Source: JBMZCV01 sp049613665 (GTDB lineage: Bacteria; Bacteroidota; Bacteroidia; Chitinophagales; UBA2359). From it: DNA of 64,000 nucleotides. A program made the translations under genes and the position numbers. Below are positions 8,662 through 18,274 of the stretch, one piece after another (positions within the stretch are counted from its first letter, which is position 1; each line of letters starts with the position of its first letter). Where the stretch lies: contig JBMZCV010000001.1 of the NCBI GenBank assembly GCA_049613665.1, positions 1-64,000 of the forward strand, in the 5' to 3' direction. Under the pieces are notes generated by a model, which did not search any database, was not told the DNA's origin, and saw only the letters and a list, made by a program, of their open reading frames with translations.

Positions 8662-9444
8662 ATGCAATATTTAGACATTGGTTTTTGGGATATTTTAGAT
8701 ATTTTTTTGGTAGGTATTCTGATTTTCCAGCTATACAAATTGTTGAAAGGTAGTTTGGCTTTCAATATTTTCATCGGTTTGCTACTTGTTTATTTGACTT
8801 CTTCTATTGTTACGGAGCTAAACATGAGCATGCTCGGCAATATTTTAGGACAGTTTGTGCAAGAAGGTTTTATTTTGTTAGTCATTGTTTTTCAACAAGA
8901 AATTCGGCGTTTTCTGTTTTACATTGGACGAGGTAGCGGTATTGGCAAAGATAATTTTTTCAAGCAACTGTTTCAACGCAAGACTTATCACAATTCAAAC
9001 AAAGAAGTCATAAAAGAAGAGCTTATTCGAGCCATAAATATTATGGCAAAAGACAAAACAGGTGGCTTGATTGTGTTTGTGGATTCGAGCGAAAAACGTT
9101 TTTTTGAAAACACTGGTGTTATTATAAATGCTGAAATATCAAGCAAATTATTAGAAAGTATTTTCGATAAAAATGCACCACTTCATGATGGTGCTGTCGT
9201 TATTACCGACAACAAAATATTGGCTGCAGGTTGTGTATTGCCTGTTTCCGAAAATCCCGACTTGCCTTCTCGTGTTGGTATGCGACATCGAGCTGCCGTA
9301 GGCATTACCGAACATATTGATGCTCATGTTTTGATTGTTTCGGAAGAAACAGGCCGCATTTCGTATGCTCACAAAAGCAAGTTGAAAGTAAATATTACTC
9401 AAAATTATTTATCGGAAGTGGCTGATATCGTATTAGTTGACTAG
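8662..9444 (+). CDS. dacA: Diadenylate cyclase (CdaA type)
   Basis: This 260-residue protein condenses two ATP into cyclic di-AMP. Residues ~10-80 form the CdaA-type membrane part with three hydrophobic helices. The DisA_N catalytic domain follows. Its hallmark DGA motif (LHDGAVVITDNKILAAGC) and RHR motif (SRVGMRHRAAVGITE) are intact, so activity is expected. c-di-AMP typically controls potassium and osmolyte homeostasis and envelope stress. The protein acts at the inner membrane. It stands alone, and no partner regulator such as CdaR is adjacent. A TANNTTTG box is upstream. Confidence 0.96.
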   Translation: MQYLDIGFWDILDIFLVGILIFQLYKLLKGSLAFNIFIGLLLVYLTSSIVTELNMSMLGNILGQFVQEGFILLVIVFQQEIRRFLFYIGRGSGIGKDNFFKQLFQRKTYHNSNKEVIKEELIRAINIMAKDKTGGLIVFVDSSEKRFFENTGVIINAEISSKLLESIFDKNAPLHDGAVVITDNKILAAGCVLPVSENPDLPSRVGMRHRAAVGITEHIDAHVLIVSEETGRISYAHKSKLKVNITQNYLSEVADIVLVD

Positions 9445-9694
9445 CTTTGTCGACTTCTGAATATACACTTTATTTTGTGCTAGTGCATTGAAAAAATTGA
9501 GGTATTTGTTTTCGCAAATAAGCAGTTTATTTCCTATGTTTCGTTAATCATATTTGGCGCTCAATTCTTGCATAAATTACTGCTTTCAAACATGTATTTT
9601 TTCTTGCATTCTTAAAAAAAAACTATTAAAAACTTGTTATTAGGCAAACATTAAGTTATCTTTATTCTATATTATTAACTTAATTAGTCTAACC

Positions 9695-11890
9695 ATGAAA
9701 AAGTTCCATTGGGACGAAGTACCTTTTCTTCGTTTGTTAATACCTTTTATTATAGGCATTATTTTGTTTACTATCTTACCGCCTTCTGTCCAATTATTTT
9801 GGACTTCTTCTTTGGCTTCCTATTTGTCTATTTTTATTTTTGCGATTTGCCTTGTCTTAATGTTTGTTTTTTCTGAAACAAGAAAGTTAGCAGCTAACTA
9901 TCAACTTCGCTGGTTTTTTGGCTTCGCTACCAACATTTTATTTATAATTTTTGGCTTTTCGCAAACGTCACAATACACACAGATTACGAAAAATGCACAT
10001 TTTAGCTATCATCTCAGCGACTCAACTCTTGTAATGGTTCAAATCAATGAGCCACCTATCGAAAAAGAAAAAAGCTACAAAGCCGAGCTAAAAGTTTCGC
10101 AAATTTTTCAGAATGAGCAAGGCAAAGAAGTCATAGGAAAAGCTATTGCCTATTTCAAAAAAGATAGCACGGTCTCACAACTCAAATATGGCGACTGGCT
10201 TTTGCTGAATGTCAAGTTTCAAGAAATTGCACCGCCACCCAATCCATACCAATTTGATTATAAAGCTTATTTGAGCTATCAAAATATCTATCATCAAGCA
10301 TATTTAAAACCAAGCAATTGGACAAAACTGCCTTATAATCAGACAAGTACATATTACGATTTTGCAGCTAAGTTTTACGACTTTATTTATGGTATGCGAA
10401 ATTTTTTGCTATACAATATCAACGAACATATTGATGGCGAAAAGCAAAAAGCTGTTGCTTCGGCTTTATTATTGGGCTACAAACATTTGTTGGAAGATGA
10501 TTTAGTCGCCATTTATTCGCATACAGGAGCGATGCACGTTTTGGCAGTTTCTGGCTTGCATGTTGGCATTATCGCAGGTTTTATTGGTTTTTTGCTTAGT
10601 TTTTTAGACAAAAGGGGCAATAATGGCCGCCGCCTAAAAGTGATATTGATGCTGCTAACTATTTGGATTTTTGCCTTCATTACAGGAATGCCTCCTTCTG
10701 TTATGCGTGCTTCGCTCATGTTTTCCTTCTGGATTATTGCACTAAACAAAAAACATTATATAAATACATATAATATTATTGCAACTTCGGCTTTCTTTTT
10801 GCTTCTTAGCAATCCTTTTCTTATCAAGCATGTTGGTTTTCAACTCTCTTATATGGCTGTTATTTTCATTATATGGCTACAACCTAAAATATATAATGTT
10901 TTCACTATAAAAAACAAATTATTGGATTATTTGTGGGCTTTAACTGCCGTTTCTATTGCTGCACAACTCGGCACATTACCTCTTTCGCTTTATTATTTCA
11001 ATCAATTTCCATTTTATTTTTTATTGTCTAATATGGTTGTTATTCCTGCCGCAGGATTAATTTTGAGTATCGGCGTTTTGCTCTTTATATTTGCGACTTT
11101 TAGTTTGCTACTTGCTCCTTTTTCCTATCTTGCAGCTTTGGTTGGCGATGTACTAAATTGGCTCATTTGGATTCAAAACCGCTTACTTTTTCATATCAAC
11201 GAATTGCCTATTTCGAGTATTAAAGGGCTATCAATCAGCAACTTACAATTTTACTTTATTTATGCTATGATTATTAGCATCGCCTTATTTTTGATATACA
11301 AACAAAGCAAGCATTTTCGTTGGGCATTAGCTTTTTTAGTTGTTTTGGCTGGTCTCAATGCTATTTATCAATACGACATTCAGGTGCAAAAGGGCATTTA
11401 TGTTTATCATGTAAACAATGCAACTGCCATAGATTTTATGAATGGCAAACAATCTGTTATTATTGCAGATAGTGGTTTTTATAACAATAAAAAGTTAGCC
11501 TTGTTTAATGTGCAACAAAATCATACTAAAAGCGGTATTAAAAAGCAAAATATGTATAAATTAAAAAATGATACTATTATAACACATCAAAAAATGAGCT
11601 TGTGGCCACCATTCATACAGTTTTATGATAAGCGAGTGATGCTTTTAGACAAAAACAACAAATATGCTCTTGAACCTACCAATGATGTTGAAATTAATTA
11701 TTTGGTTTTGACACAAAATACATCAGCCAATTTGTATAAGCTGGCAGAATGCGTGCATTTTGAACGTGTTATTATTGATGCTTCTAATAGTTTTTGGAAA
11801 ACAAATAAGTGGATAGAACAATGCAAAAATTTAGATATTCCTTATCATAATACGCGTGAAAAAGGAGCTTTTGTGATGAAATGGAAATGA
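9695..11890 (+). CDS. ComEC/Rec2-type competence channel protein
   Basis: This 731-residue inner-membrane protein starts with two or three helices and a DUF4131/OB-like extracellular domain (~30-200). The Competence domain follows: HVLAVSGLHVGIIAGF and FAFITGMPPSVMRASLM, then about eight helices to ~540. ComEC forms the channel that brings single-stranded DNA into the cytoplasm during transformation. The C-terminal ~190 residues lack the HxHxDH metallo-beta-lactamase motif of Bacillus ComEC, which is common in Bacteroidota homologues. It is monocistronic, with a hairpin terminator about 100 bp downstream. Confidence 0.9.
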   Translation: MKKFHWDEVPFLRLLIPFIIGIILFTILPPSVQLFWTSSLASYLSIFIFAICLVLMFVFSETRKLAANYQLRWFFGFATNILFIIFGFSQTSQYTQITKNAHFSYHLSDSTLVMVQINEPPIEKEKSYKAELKVSQIFQNEQGKEVIGKAIAYFKKDSTVSQLKYGDWLLLNVKFQEIAPPPNPYQFDYKAYLSYQNIYHQAYLKPSNWTKLPYNQTSTYYDFAAKFYDFIYGMRNFLLYNINEHIDGEKQKAVASALLLGYKHLLEDDLVAIYSHTGAMHVLAVSGLHVGIIAGFIGFLLSFLDKRGNNGRRLKVILMLLTIWIFAFITGMPPSVMRASLMFSFWIIALNKKHYINTYNIIATSAFFLLLSNPFLIKHVGFQLSYMAVIFIIWLQPKIYNVFTIKNKLLDYLWALTAVSIAAQLGTLPLSLYYFNQFPFYFLLSNMVVIPAAGLILSIGVLLFIFATFSLLLAPFSYLAALVGDVLNWLIWIQNRLLFHINELPISSIKGLSISNLQFYFIYAMIISIALFLIYKQSKHFRWALAFLVVLAGLNAIYQYDIQVQKGIYVYHVNNATAIDFMNGKQSVIIADSGFYNNKKLALFNVQQNHTKSGIKKQNMYKLKNDTIITHQKMSLWPPFIQFYDKRVMLLDKNNKYALEPTNDVEINYLVLTQNTSANLYKLAECVHFERVIIDASNSFWKTNKWIEQCKNLDIPYHNTREKGAFVMKWK

Positions 11891-11988
11891 GAATTTCAAT
11901 TTGATATAGCGAAGCTGTTTAGATATAACTTTTTGACTAGAAAAACATTTTCTTATTTGTTATTGAACAAAAAAGCTTTAAACAAACT

Positions 11989-12021
11989 AGACGTGATAAG
12001 TTTTGAAAACCTATCACGTCT
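11989..12021 (+). terminator. Intrinsic terminator of comEC-like gene
   Basis: A 16-bp stem with one mismatch (11989-12004 with 12006-12021) is followed by AAAAAGTTGTTTTATTTTTT. It lies between convergent genes and could act from both sides. Confidence 0.75.
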
Positions 12022-12095
12022 AAAAAGTTGTTTTATTTTTTTGTAAAAAGCTAGAATAAGTAATATATTAGTATCTCAAGGTTGCAAAAAAAATA

Positions 12096-13514
12096 TTATT
12101 TCACACCTAATTGCTCTTTCAATCTGTCTTCATTTACAATTTGAGCTTCAATATAACGGCCATTTAACCAAACTTTTGCATCAAATTTGCCTTTTTCGAT
12201 ATGTTCGCCCTGCGTAAAATATTCTTCTATCGTATAAGACAATATATCAAGTATATTATCATTATTTAAGTCCATAATCCAGCTTTGTGTTTTGGTAAAT
12301 AAAGTATTGTTTCCCAAAACACTACTCAATAGTTCACTGCCAACAAAATTACCTTCTGACTTATTATATATATAAAACAAAATTTTGTTATTTTTATCAT
12401 ATAAACCATCGCCGAATCGCACCATATAAGCTTCGTTGTCGCTATCTATGTCGAATATAGAAATGCCATAATATTCCATAACACTCTGCTTGATATTGGC
12501 ATCATTAAGCAAATATAACAACGAATGAGGAATTTTTTTGCCTTCCAATGCTTTATTTTTGCTTAATAGGTCAGCACTATAAGTCGTTTCTTTCATTCCT
12601 GCTTTTTGTGTAGGGTCGTAAGCATCAATATTGCGAATTTCGAAATCCGTTTTTTCAAACAATTGTTTTAATTCAGCAAAATCAATTGCGGCCTGGCCAG
12701 AAGGCTTCTTAACTTTAGGCTGTTCTTCATCAGAATTAATAGCAGCACCATTTCTCCTTGTTATTTGTTCTTCTTTTTTGCCAGCTTGCCTCACACTTGC
12801 TTGTTCAAAGCCAGCATTAATCAATTTTGCTTTTATGGCTTCCGCTTCCTTTTCGTCCGAAAAGCTACCTATCAATACCTTTTTCTGTCCATTTTCTTCT
12901 TGAACAAAAATATTGCCCAAACCATCTAAAAACCAAACTTTTGGTACTTGCGTCATATCCGTATAACTATCGACATATACTAGATACTCTTTTTTAATAG
13001 CTATGATATTATTTGTCTCGATTTGGGGTGTTTTTACCTCACTTGATGTTTCTTTTTTTATGTTTTCACTAAAAATAGCAATTTGTGTATCACTACTTTC
13101 TGTTTTTTTCTCTTCTTCCAAAGCTTTCACATCTTCTGTTATCTTGAGAACACTTTGCGGTATTTCTTTTTTTGTTGTCGTTGCTACTACACTTTTTTTC
13201 TTTGTACCCACAAAAGCATCTGGAAACCCTTCTTGTTTTATTTGCTTCAGCACAAGTTCGGCCTCATTTTTAGTAGTATAATATCCTACAACAATACGTT
13301 TTATGCCATTGCCTGCCTCCTCAAAATGCACCTTTCCTATTTCTTGCAGCTTGCTTGTATTAATATTATCCGTATTTTTGTATGCTCCTATTTGTATTTT
13401 ATATGTTAATACTGTTTTGTCTATTGTTTTTTCTTGTCCCAAAAGGCTAGAACAAACAAAAAAAAAACTTATCATCGCAGTCAATAAGCTACGTTTAAAA
13501 ATTGTCATTGTCAT
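12096..13514 (-). CDS. SPOR-like repeat protein with Asp-rich C-terminal domain
   Basis: This 472-residue exported protein (signal peptide through SSLLG) has two SPOR-like units. One is at ~30-105 (YKIQIGAYKN...KQIKQEGFPDAFVG) and one at ~175-250 (YLVYVDSYTD...AKLINAGFEQASV). A Glu/Lys-rich low-complexity linker separates them. SPOR domains bind denuded peptidoglycan glycans at division or remodelling sites. The C-terminal half contains DIDSDNEAYMVRFGDG and DLNNDNILDIL, resembling calcium-binding FG-GAP/VCBS-type loops. The start could be Met3. A smaller SPOR-like relative lies just upstream on the same strand. Substrate and location are inferred. Confidence 0.75.
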   Translation of the reverse strand: MTMTIFKRSLLTAMISFFFVCSSLLGQEKTIDKTVLTYKIQIGAYKNTDNINTSKLQEIGKVHFEEAGNGIKRIVVGYYTTKNEAELVLKQIKQEGFPDAFVGTKKKSVVATTTKKEIPQSVLKITEDVKALEEEKKTESSDTQIAIFSENIKKETSSEVKTPQIETNNIIAIKKEYLVYVDSYTDMTQVPKVWFLDGLGNIFVQEENGQKKVLIGSFSDEKEAEAIKAKLINAGFEQASVRQAGKKEEQITRRNGAAINSDEEQPKVKKPSGQAAIDFAELKQLFEKTDFEIRNIDAYDPTQKAGMKETTYSADLLSKNKALEGKKIPHSLLYLLNDANIKQSVMEYYGISIFDIDSDNEAYMVRFGDGLYDKNNKILFYIYNKSEGNFVGSELLSSVLGNNTLFTKTQSWIMDLNNDNILDILSYTIEEYFTQGEHIEKGKFDAKVWLNGRYIEAQIVNEDRLKEQLGVK

Positions 13515-13821
13515 TTTTTTATAGTTGTAACAAAAAAGTTAAAATATTGTCTGCTTATTTTTATTTTATTTACAAAAACTCAGCAATTCTCGCTTTGAAA
13601 TAAAACAAATAATGCAAAAGTATATCTATGTGTTTTATTGCCTCAGCTATCAAATGTTAATGTCTTTTTTGACCAAAAGTTTAGACATACTATTTTTTCT
13701 AAGCTGAATTACCCAATATTTGCAAGTTTTGGCAGTGCCAAATAGTATGTATTCCTATCCAAAAGCTATTTTTTTTGCTAAGTAACGTTCAAAAAAATAG
13801 CTGATAAAAACTATTGCATCT
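13515..13821. other. Intergenic region between SPOR-like genes
   Basis: No gene was seen. AGTGCCAAATAGTATGT at about 13734-13750 may be a decayed repeat A start. The rest is AT-rich without strong hairpins. Confidence 0.4.
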
Positions 13822-14385
13822 TTATTTTTCAAGAAGTGTCCGAGCTTCTTTAATAAAAGCATTTTTGTAACCTCGTTTTTTCAATACTTTCAATACTTTT
13901 TCGGTTCGTTCTCTTCCTGTATAAACGCCTAAAGAGGCTTTGATAAGATTGTGGCTGCTCTCAACAAATAGCTGTCCTAAATCTGTAATGTCGCCAAAAT
14001 TCTTAAACTCTATTTTTTTGAATGCTCCTAGTTGTACGACATATTTTTCTGTTTCTTCGGCTGCTATTTTTTCGATAACAGTATGAACAACAAAAGCATT
14101 TTTATAGCCTCGTTTCTTGATTTCTTGCAAAATAGTTGCTGCATCTTTATTTGTTGGATAGCTACCTATAATCAACCTTTTCAAAGTTTTGTTTACCTCC
14201 TCTGTTTCCAGCGTTCCAAGGTCATTTAAAGCTGCAAATTTACTGATTTCAACTTTTTGGAATGCTCCTAATTGTATTTTGTAAACATCTACCTTGCTAG
14301 TGTTTTGTGCTATTAGAGATTTGGTACAAAAAAGAGTAGTAATATAAATGAGAATGGTTAAAAAAGTTTTATTTATTTTTTTCAT
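13822..14385 (-). CDS. Small exported protein with two SPOR-like repeats
   Basis: This 187-residue protein has a signal peptide (cleavage near SLIAQ) and is almost entirely two SPOR-like repeats of about 70 residues. Repeat one runs VYKIQLGAFQKVE to KKRGYKNAFVV. Repeat two runs KYVVQLGAFKKIE to KKRGYKNAFIK. Each has the (V/I)QLGAF opening and the RGY.(N/D)AF closing motif. It probably acts in the periplasm on peptidoglycan, as SPOR proteins do. It is related to the neighbour at 12096-13514, which has the same layout plus extra domains. The 307-bp gap makes co-transcription uncertain. Confidence 0.78.
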   Translation of the reverse strand: MKKINKTFLTILIYITTLFCTKSLIAQNTSKVDVYKIQLGAFQKVEISKFAALNDLGTLETEEVNKTLKRLIIGSYPTNKDAATILQEIKKRGYKNAFVVHTVIEKIAAEETEKYVVQLGAFKKIEFKNFGDITDLGQLFVESSHNLIKASLGVYTGRERTEKVLKVLKKRGYKNAFIKEARTLLEK

Positions 14386-14405
14386 GTTTTTTTTTCTTGA
14401 CCTAT

Positions 14406-14498
14406 AAGAGACTATATAAGTTTTTGGGCTAAAAAAGTATCAATTTGAACAAAAAAGCTTGCTTTTTCAGCACCAAAAGCATTATTTAAATAGCTGCT
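14406..14498. repeat. Decayed copy of MITE-like family E
   Basis: The ends AAGAGACTATATAAGTTTTT and ATTATTTAAATAGCTGCT are diverged forms of the family E terminal repeats. The interior (TATCAATTTGAACAAAAAAG, then GCTTTTTCAGCACCAAAAGC) aligns with the interior of the copy at 63825-63986. It is about 70 bp shorter than that copy. Confidence 0.6.
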
Positions 14499-14985
14499 CG
14501 ACATATTATTTTTCAAATACATAATAGCTATTTTAAGTTAAAGTTTACTTAGTAATGCCAAAAAAATAAGCTCTTTATTTGAGTTCTATATTTTTGCTGT
14601 TACTTAGTATTTATTTGAGAAAGTAAAAAAGCTCGCTTTATTGTGCAAGCTTTAATTTTATTTATTTTTTTACTTTCTCAAAGCTTTATAGGTAGCAAAA
14701 ATCAATGAAAAGTCCAAAAAAAACGAGTTATTTTCAGCCAAAATTAAAACATAACAATTCTTTTTGTGCGAAGAAATAGAAAAACAATAAGCGTCTCATT
14801 TACTTTTTACTGTAACAAATATATGCCAAAACATGTGTGTTATTCGTCTCTATATTCGTGCTTTTGTAAGAAGCAATTGTTAAATTAAAAAGTCTAATAT
14901 TTATTATTTTCTTATTTCTAAGGACTATTTTGCAATTATTGCATTTTCGCTAAAGAGCAATACTATTTCGCTCAAAGATAGCTAA
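14499..14985. other. Intergenic region with a large inverted repeat
   Basis: No gene was seen. GAGAAAGTAAAAAA (14617-14630) pairs perfectly with TTTTTTACTTTCTC (14666-14679) around a 35-base interior that itself contains GCTCGC/GCAAGC arms. It may be another decayed palindromic element or a terminator. Confidence 0.5.
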
Positions 14986-16230
14986 CTAATCTTTATTTTT
15001 TGTCACTTTAAAATCAAAGGCTTTAGGAGGCACAACAACATCTTTTCGTTTGAATATTTCTGTTCTCACAATTGGCATTTTTATGCCTTCAATGTCTTCA
15101 ATATTTGTGGTAATTGCCATAACATTTGGGTCTTGCCCTTTAAAATAATCATTTACCTGTAAGTTGACATCAATTTCGACCGTTCTAATCGAAGCCATGC
15201 TCGGCAATACAACTCCTACCATATCATTGCCCATAGCTTTGATTTCTTTTTTGCCCAAACGACACTCGCCCATCTCATTGTTGTCGCAATTTACCCAAAA
15301 CTCAGCTTCACCATCATATATTACAATTCGTGAAGTAGGGCTAGATGGAATAACATTAACCCATTCGCCTCCTATTTTTTTAATCATTTCTTCGGCAGCT
15401 TCTTTTCGTGCAGCATGTCGGTCTCTTTTATAAAACTGTCGATATATATTTTTGGGAGCATTGTCGGTGTACATTTCTTCGACTACCAAATCAATTCCCT
15501 GCGTTTGATAATTGAGACGAATAGGGCGAAAATAAAATGTGCTAAGTACATCACCTTCCAATACTTCGACAATCTGGGTGTGGTCGTCGGTTGTTCTTTT
15601 TACAGGAAACTCTCCTACCAATCTTTCTCTATCGTCTTCTCGTCTATATATCTTCGCTTTTGTCAATCTATTGTTTTGAGCAAACAAACGAAATCGGGTG
15701 ATAACTTGTCCATCTTTCCATTCGTTGAGCCAATAATCGCCCATTTCGGTTGCGGCATTAAATTTCGCATTATTTTTTGGCGGATTTGCAGTTTTTCGCA
15801 CCAATTCATCAATAGCCAAACCTGTCCAAATGCCATCTGGTGTGATGATAATTGAATATACTTTTAGCTTTTGTTTGCCATCAGTTTCCATAGGCAATAC
15901 CATACATTTTGCTTCTGCCACCCGAGCAATATATGCCATTTCCGCCTCTGAGATTTCTAACGGCACTATTGCTGAAGGCAATTCTTTTTTTCCTAAAGAA
16001 AAATAAGGCTTCATTCGATAAGTATTCACGATGGTTTTTGTGATATTTAGCCTACTAATCCGCTTTTCTCCTTCACTCTCATTGATCCATTCTCCTGAAA
16101 TATCGAAAAATTGGCTACTACCAATATAATAAGTTTGCCCTTGACAGAATGCTTTGTTTTGAATGAGAAATAAAGTAAAAAGAAGAAGGATATAATTAAA
16201 ATTTTTAGCGGTTAGCATTGATTTTAACAT
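14986..16230 (-). CDS. Exported protein of unknown function
   Basis: This 414-residue protein has an N-terminal hydrophobic segment (NYILLLFTLFLIQNKAFC) that looks like a signal peptide. Two similar beta-type modules are suggested by ISGEWINESEGEKRISRLNI near residue 45 and GGEWVNVIPSSPTSRIVIYD near residue 290. Each starts with GEW(I/V)N, reminiscent of lipocalin-like folds. A Lys/Glu-rich stretch (RDRHAARKEAAEEMIKK) lies between them. No catalytic motif was found and the family is not recognised. It is monocistronic, with repeat-laden DNA on both sides. Confidence 0.6.
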   Translation of the reverse strand: MLKSMLTAKNFNYILLLFTLFLIQNKAFCQGQTYYIGSSQFFDISGEWINESEGEKRISRLNITKTIVNTYRMKPYFSLGKKELPSAIVPLEISEAEMAYIARVAEAKCMVLPMETDGKQKLKVYSIIITPDGIWTGLAIDELVRKTANPPKNNAKFNAATEMGDYWLNEWKDGQVITRFRLFAQNNRLTKAKIYRREDDRERLVGEFPVKRTTDDHTQIVEVLEGDVLSTFYFRPIRLNYQTQGIDLVVEEMYTDNAPKNIYRQFYKRDRHAARKEAAEEMIKKIGGEWVNVIPSSPTSRIVIYDGEAEFWVNCDNNEMGECRLGKKEIKAMGNDMVGVVLPSMASIRTVEIDVNLQVNDYFKGQDPNVMAITTNIEDIEGIKMPIVRTEIFKRKDVVVPPKAFDFKVTKNKD

Positions 16231-16747
16231 ATTTATAGTTGTTTATTTTTTTATATAAGTTTGTTTGATTTTTTAGAGTAAGTAAAGATATGATGTAAAT
16301 TGAAAAAAACTATACAAGAATATGTAATTTAACATTTTTTTCTATCAATAGTCCATTCATTTTAATGAAAAGTAGGTTCAAGTGCCAAGTAATATTCAAT
16401 AATTGAGCAATTTGTGCTAACATCTTTAAAATCAAGGTGCTAGTTTCTACAATTTTATAGCATAATTTTGTCCTAGTTATTCTAAAAGTTTTATTTACTT
16501 TTTTTGGCAAAAATTTCTCTTGTCAAAATCCCTTCCCAAAAAGCACCTCTTTTGTTAAAAAAACTAGAATTACACCAGCTCTGCATCAAAATAAATTTCA
16601 TATATAATCCATTTTCTATTTAGCTTAAATATAGGTATAATTTTTATCTTTGCATAAAAAGCTTGACTATAATGTATTTTATTAATTGGGGCAAAAATAA
16701 TAATAAAAATAAGCTTTGCACAAAAAAAAGAAAACAAGATTAAAATT
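16231..16747. other. Intergenic region with repeat A copy
   Basis: A diverged repeat A spans 16380-16482 (AAGTGCCAAGTAATATTCAA through TTGTCCTAGTTATTC). A 66-codon minus-strand frame here is mostly repeat sequence and is not taken as a gene. Confidence 0.55.
16380..16482 (+). repeat. Dispersed repeat A, diverged copy
   Basis: The landmarks AAGTGCCAAG, ATTCAATAA, GTGCTAACATCTT, GTTTCTACAATTT and TTTTGTCCTAGTTATT occur in family order and spacing. Confidence 0.65.
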
Positions 16748-17662
16748 TTATGAGCTTAGGTAATCTTGCAACAAAAAGGCATACAAATTGAAATGTTTTT
16801 CTTGCATTTTGGTGGCAATATTTTGTTGCAAGCTATCAATCTGTATATCTCTCATACGATGTGTGCGTATGAGTTGTAGTGCTTTTTGAGTTAAAAGAAG
16901 TGATTTTTTTGTAGTATCATGGCTATTTAATTCATTGTGCTTATCTACGGCTTCTATCAGTTTGTCGATGCCTTCAAACTGAGTTGCTACCGTTTTTATC
17001 ACAGGAATAGCCCACTCTTGGGCAGCTCTGCTATGCACTAACTGACGCAGGTTTTTGGCAAAACGGTCGGCATCAGCTCTATCAGCTTTATTGACCACAA
17101 AAATATCTGCTATTTCCATTAAGCCAGCCTTCATAGTTTGAATTTCGTCGCCAGCTTCTGGCACTAAGGCCACAATTGTGGTATCGGCAAGTCCAGCAAT
17201 TTCCACTTCCGATTGTCCTACGCCAACGGTTTCGAGCAATATATAGTCAAAATTAGCTGCTCGAAATACATCTACTATTTCTATGATTTTGTTGGACAAA
17301 CCGCCTAATGAACCTCTTGTAGCTAAAGAGCGAATAAAAATATTTGGATTGTTGTAGTGTTCTCGCAACCGAATTCTGTCGCCTAAGAGTGAGCCATAAT
17401 TGAAAGGTGAGGTAGGGTCAACGGCAATAATGGCTATTTTTTTTTGTTTCGCTGACCATTTTGTTATAATAGCATTAACCAATGTACTTTTGCCAGCACC
17501 AGGAGGCCCTGTAATGCCTATAATGGGCGTATGTTTGTCAAACTTCAAGCTTTTCAAAAAGTCTATGTAGCCATCTACTCCATTTTCAACTATTGATATT
17601 GCTCTTGCCAAAGCTCGTGGATTATCATTTTTAATATTTTGATACAGTGTTGTTATATTCAT
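16748..17662 (-). CDS. meaB: MeaB/ArgK-type G3E GTPase, methylmalonyl-CoA mutase chaperone
   Basis: This P-loop GTPase of about 304 residues has Walker A (GITGPPGAGKSTLVNAI), switch region (DPTSPFNYGSLLGDRIRL), Walker B region (YILLETVGVGQSEVEIA) and the VNKAD base-recognition motif. This set is diagnostic for MeaB/ArgK. MeaB protects and reactivates adenosylcobalamin-dependent methylmalonyl-CoA mutase; the mutase is not in this window. An ATG at 17722 would add 20 residues, but those codons run through a perfect 15-bp hairpin (17697-17734). The internal ATG at 17662 (MNITTLYQNI) fits the family start better and was chosen. Confidence 0.92.
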   Translation of the reverse strand: MNITTLYQNIKNDNPRALARAISIVENGVDGYIDFLKSLKFDKHTPIIGITGPPGAGKSTLVNAIITKWSAKQKKIAIIAVDPTSPFNYGSLLGDRIRLREHYNNPNIFIRSLATRGSLGGLSNKIIEIVDVFRAANFDYILLETVGVGQSEVEIAGLADTTIVALVPEAGDEIQTMKAGLMEIADIFVVNKADRADADRFAKNLRQLVHSRAAQEWAIPVIKTVATQFEGIDKLIEAVDKHNELNSHDTTKKSLLLTQKALQLIRTHRMRDIQIDSLQQNIATKMQEKHFNLYAFLLQDYLSS

Positions 17663-17696
17663 GAAATATTGGCTTATAGTTGGGTATAAAAACAGT

Positions 17697-17734
17697 AGCT
17701 TATGTCTAATGTTATCGTTCATTAGACATAAGCT
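17697..17734. promoter_or_regulatory. Perfect hairpin in the meaB leader
   Basis: A 15-bp perfect stem (17697-17711 with 17720-17734) with an 8-base loop lies 35 bp upstream of the preferred meaB start. On the minus strand it is followed by ACTGTTTTTA, so it could act as a weak terminator or attenuator. Confidence 0.6.
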
Positions 17735-17889
17735 ATTGTTTATTTTTGCTTGTGCAAAACACTATTTATTGTAAGACTGTTTAATATTTGACTAAATTAT
17801 AATTAATTTAGTGTTTGGCACTTAGTACATTGTAATATAAGTAATCGGCATTTTAGCCTTTTATTGCATGTTATTTTATTCCAAAAAAA

Positions 17890-18001
17890 CGACAACTATC
17901 GCCGTTGCTGTGTGTTATTACCAGCAACTAAAAGGATAAACAGCGTATTTTAAAGCGTATTTTTTCGTAACAACTTGTTGATATTATCACCAACAAGGGC
18001 G
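17890..18001. repeat. Dispersed repeat B
   Basis: The left end is CGACAACTATCGCCGTTG with TGTGTTATTACCA; the right end is ATATTATCACCAACAAGGGC. The ends are inverted relative to each other, as in the copies at 46150-46250 and 60004-60382. Confidence 0.65.
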
Positions 18002-18022
18002 TGTTGTTCTTTTTTAGTATTT

Positions 18023-18055
18023 AGGTGGAAGACACTTTAAAAGTGCCTTCCACCT
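18023..18055. repeat. Single family C hairpin
   Basis: AGGTGGAAGACACTTT (18023-18038) pairs with AAAGTGCCTTCCACCT (18040-18055), one mismatch. It matches one half of the 111-bp double-hairpin element C and sits 21 bp from the end of a family B copy. Confidence 0.7.
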
Positions 18056-18274
18056 CGATTATCATAACATTTATATGAAGCAAACCTTGAAAATTTATAT
18101 TATAGTGTACTTAGCTTCAATTATTTATTTGTTTTTTTCGGTTTGACTTATACTAGTTGTTTTTTCGCTCAAAAATGCTATTATTCAGCTTAAAAATAGC
18201 TTTTTTTCATTTCAAAAACCTATTGCTGCACAGTAATTTATTTGCAACTATTAGTCAAACATGGAAATATATAC

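Larger units (their letters stand above)
17735..18274. other. Intergenic region packed with repeats
   Basis: The region holds an inverted repeat A left end (GTGTTTGGCACTTAG near 17811-17825), a family B element at 17890-18001 and a family C hairpin at 18023-18055. No gene was seen. Confidence 0.6.

Noticed and set aside
11700..11890. Metallo-beta-lactamase domain at the end of the ComEC-like protein
   Set aside because: No HxHxDH motif is visible in the C-terminal ~190 residues.
16310..16510. 66-codon minus-strand frame
   Set aside because: Most of it is the reverse strand of a repeat A copy.
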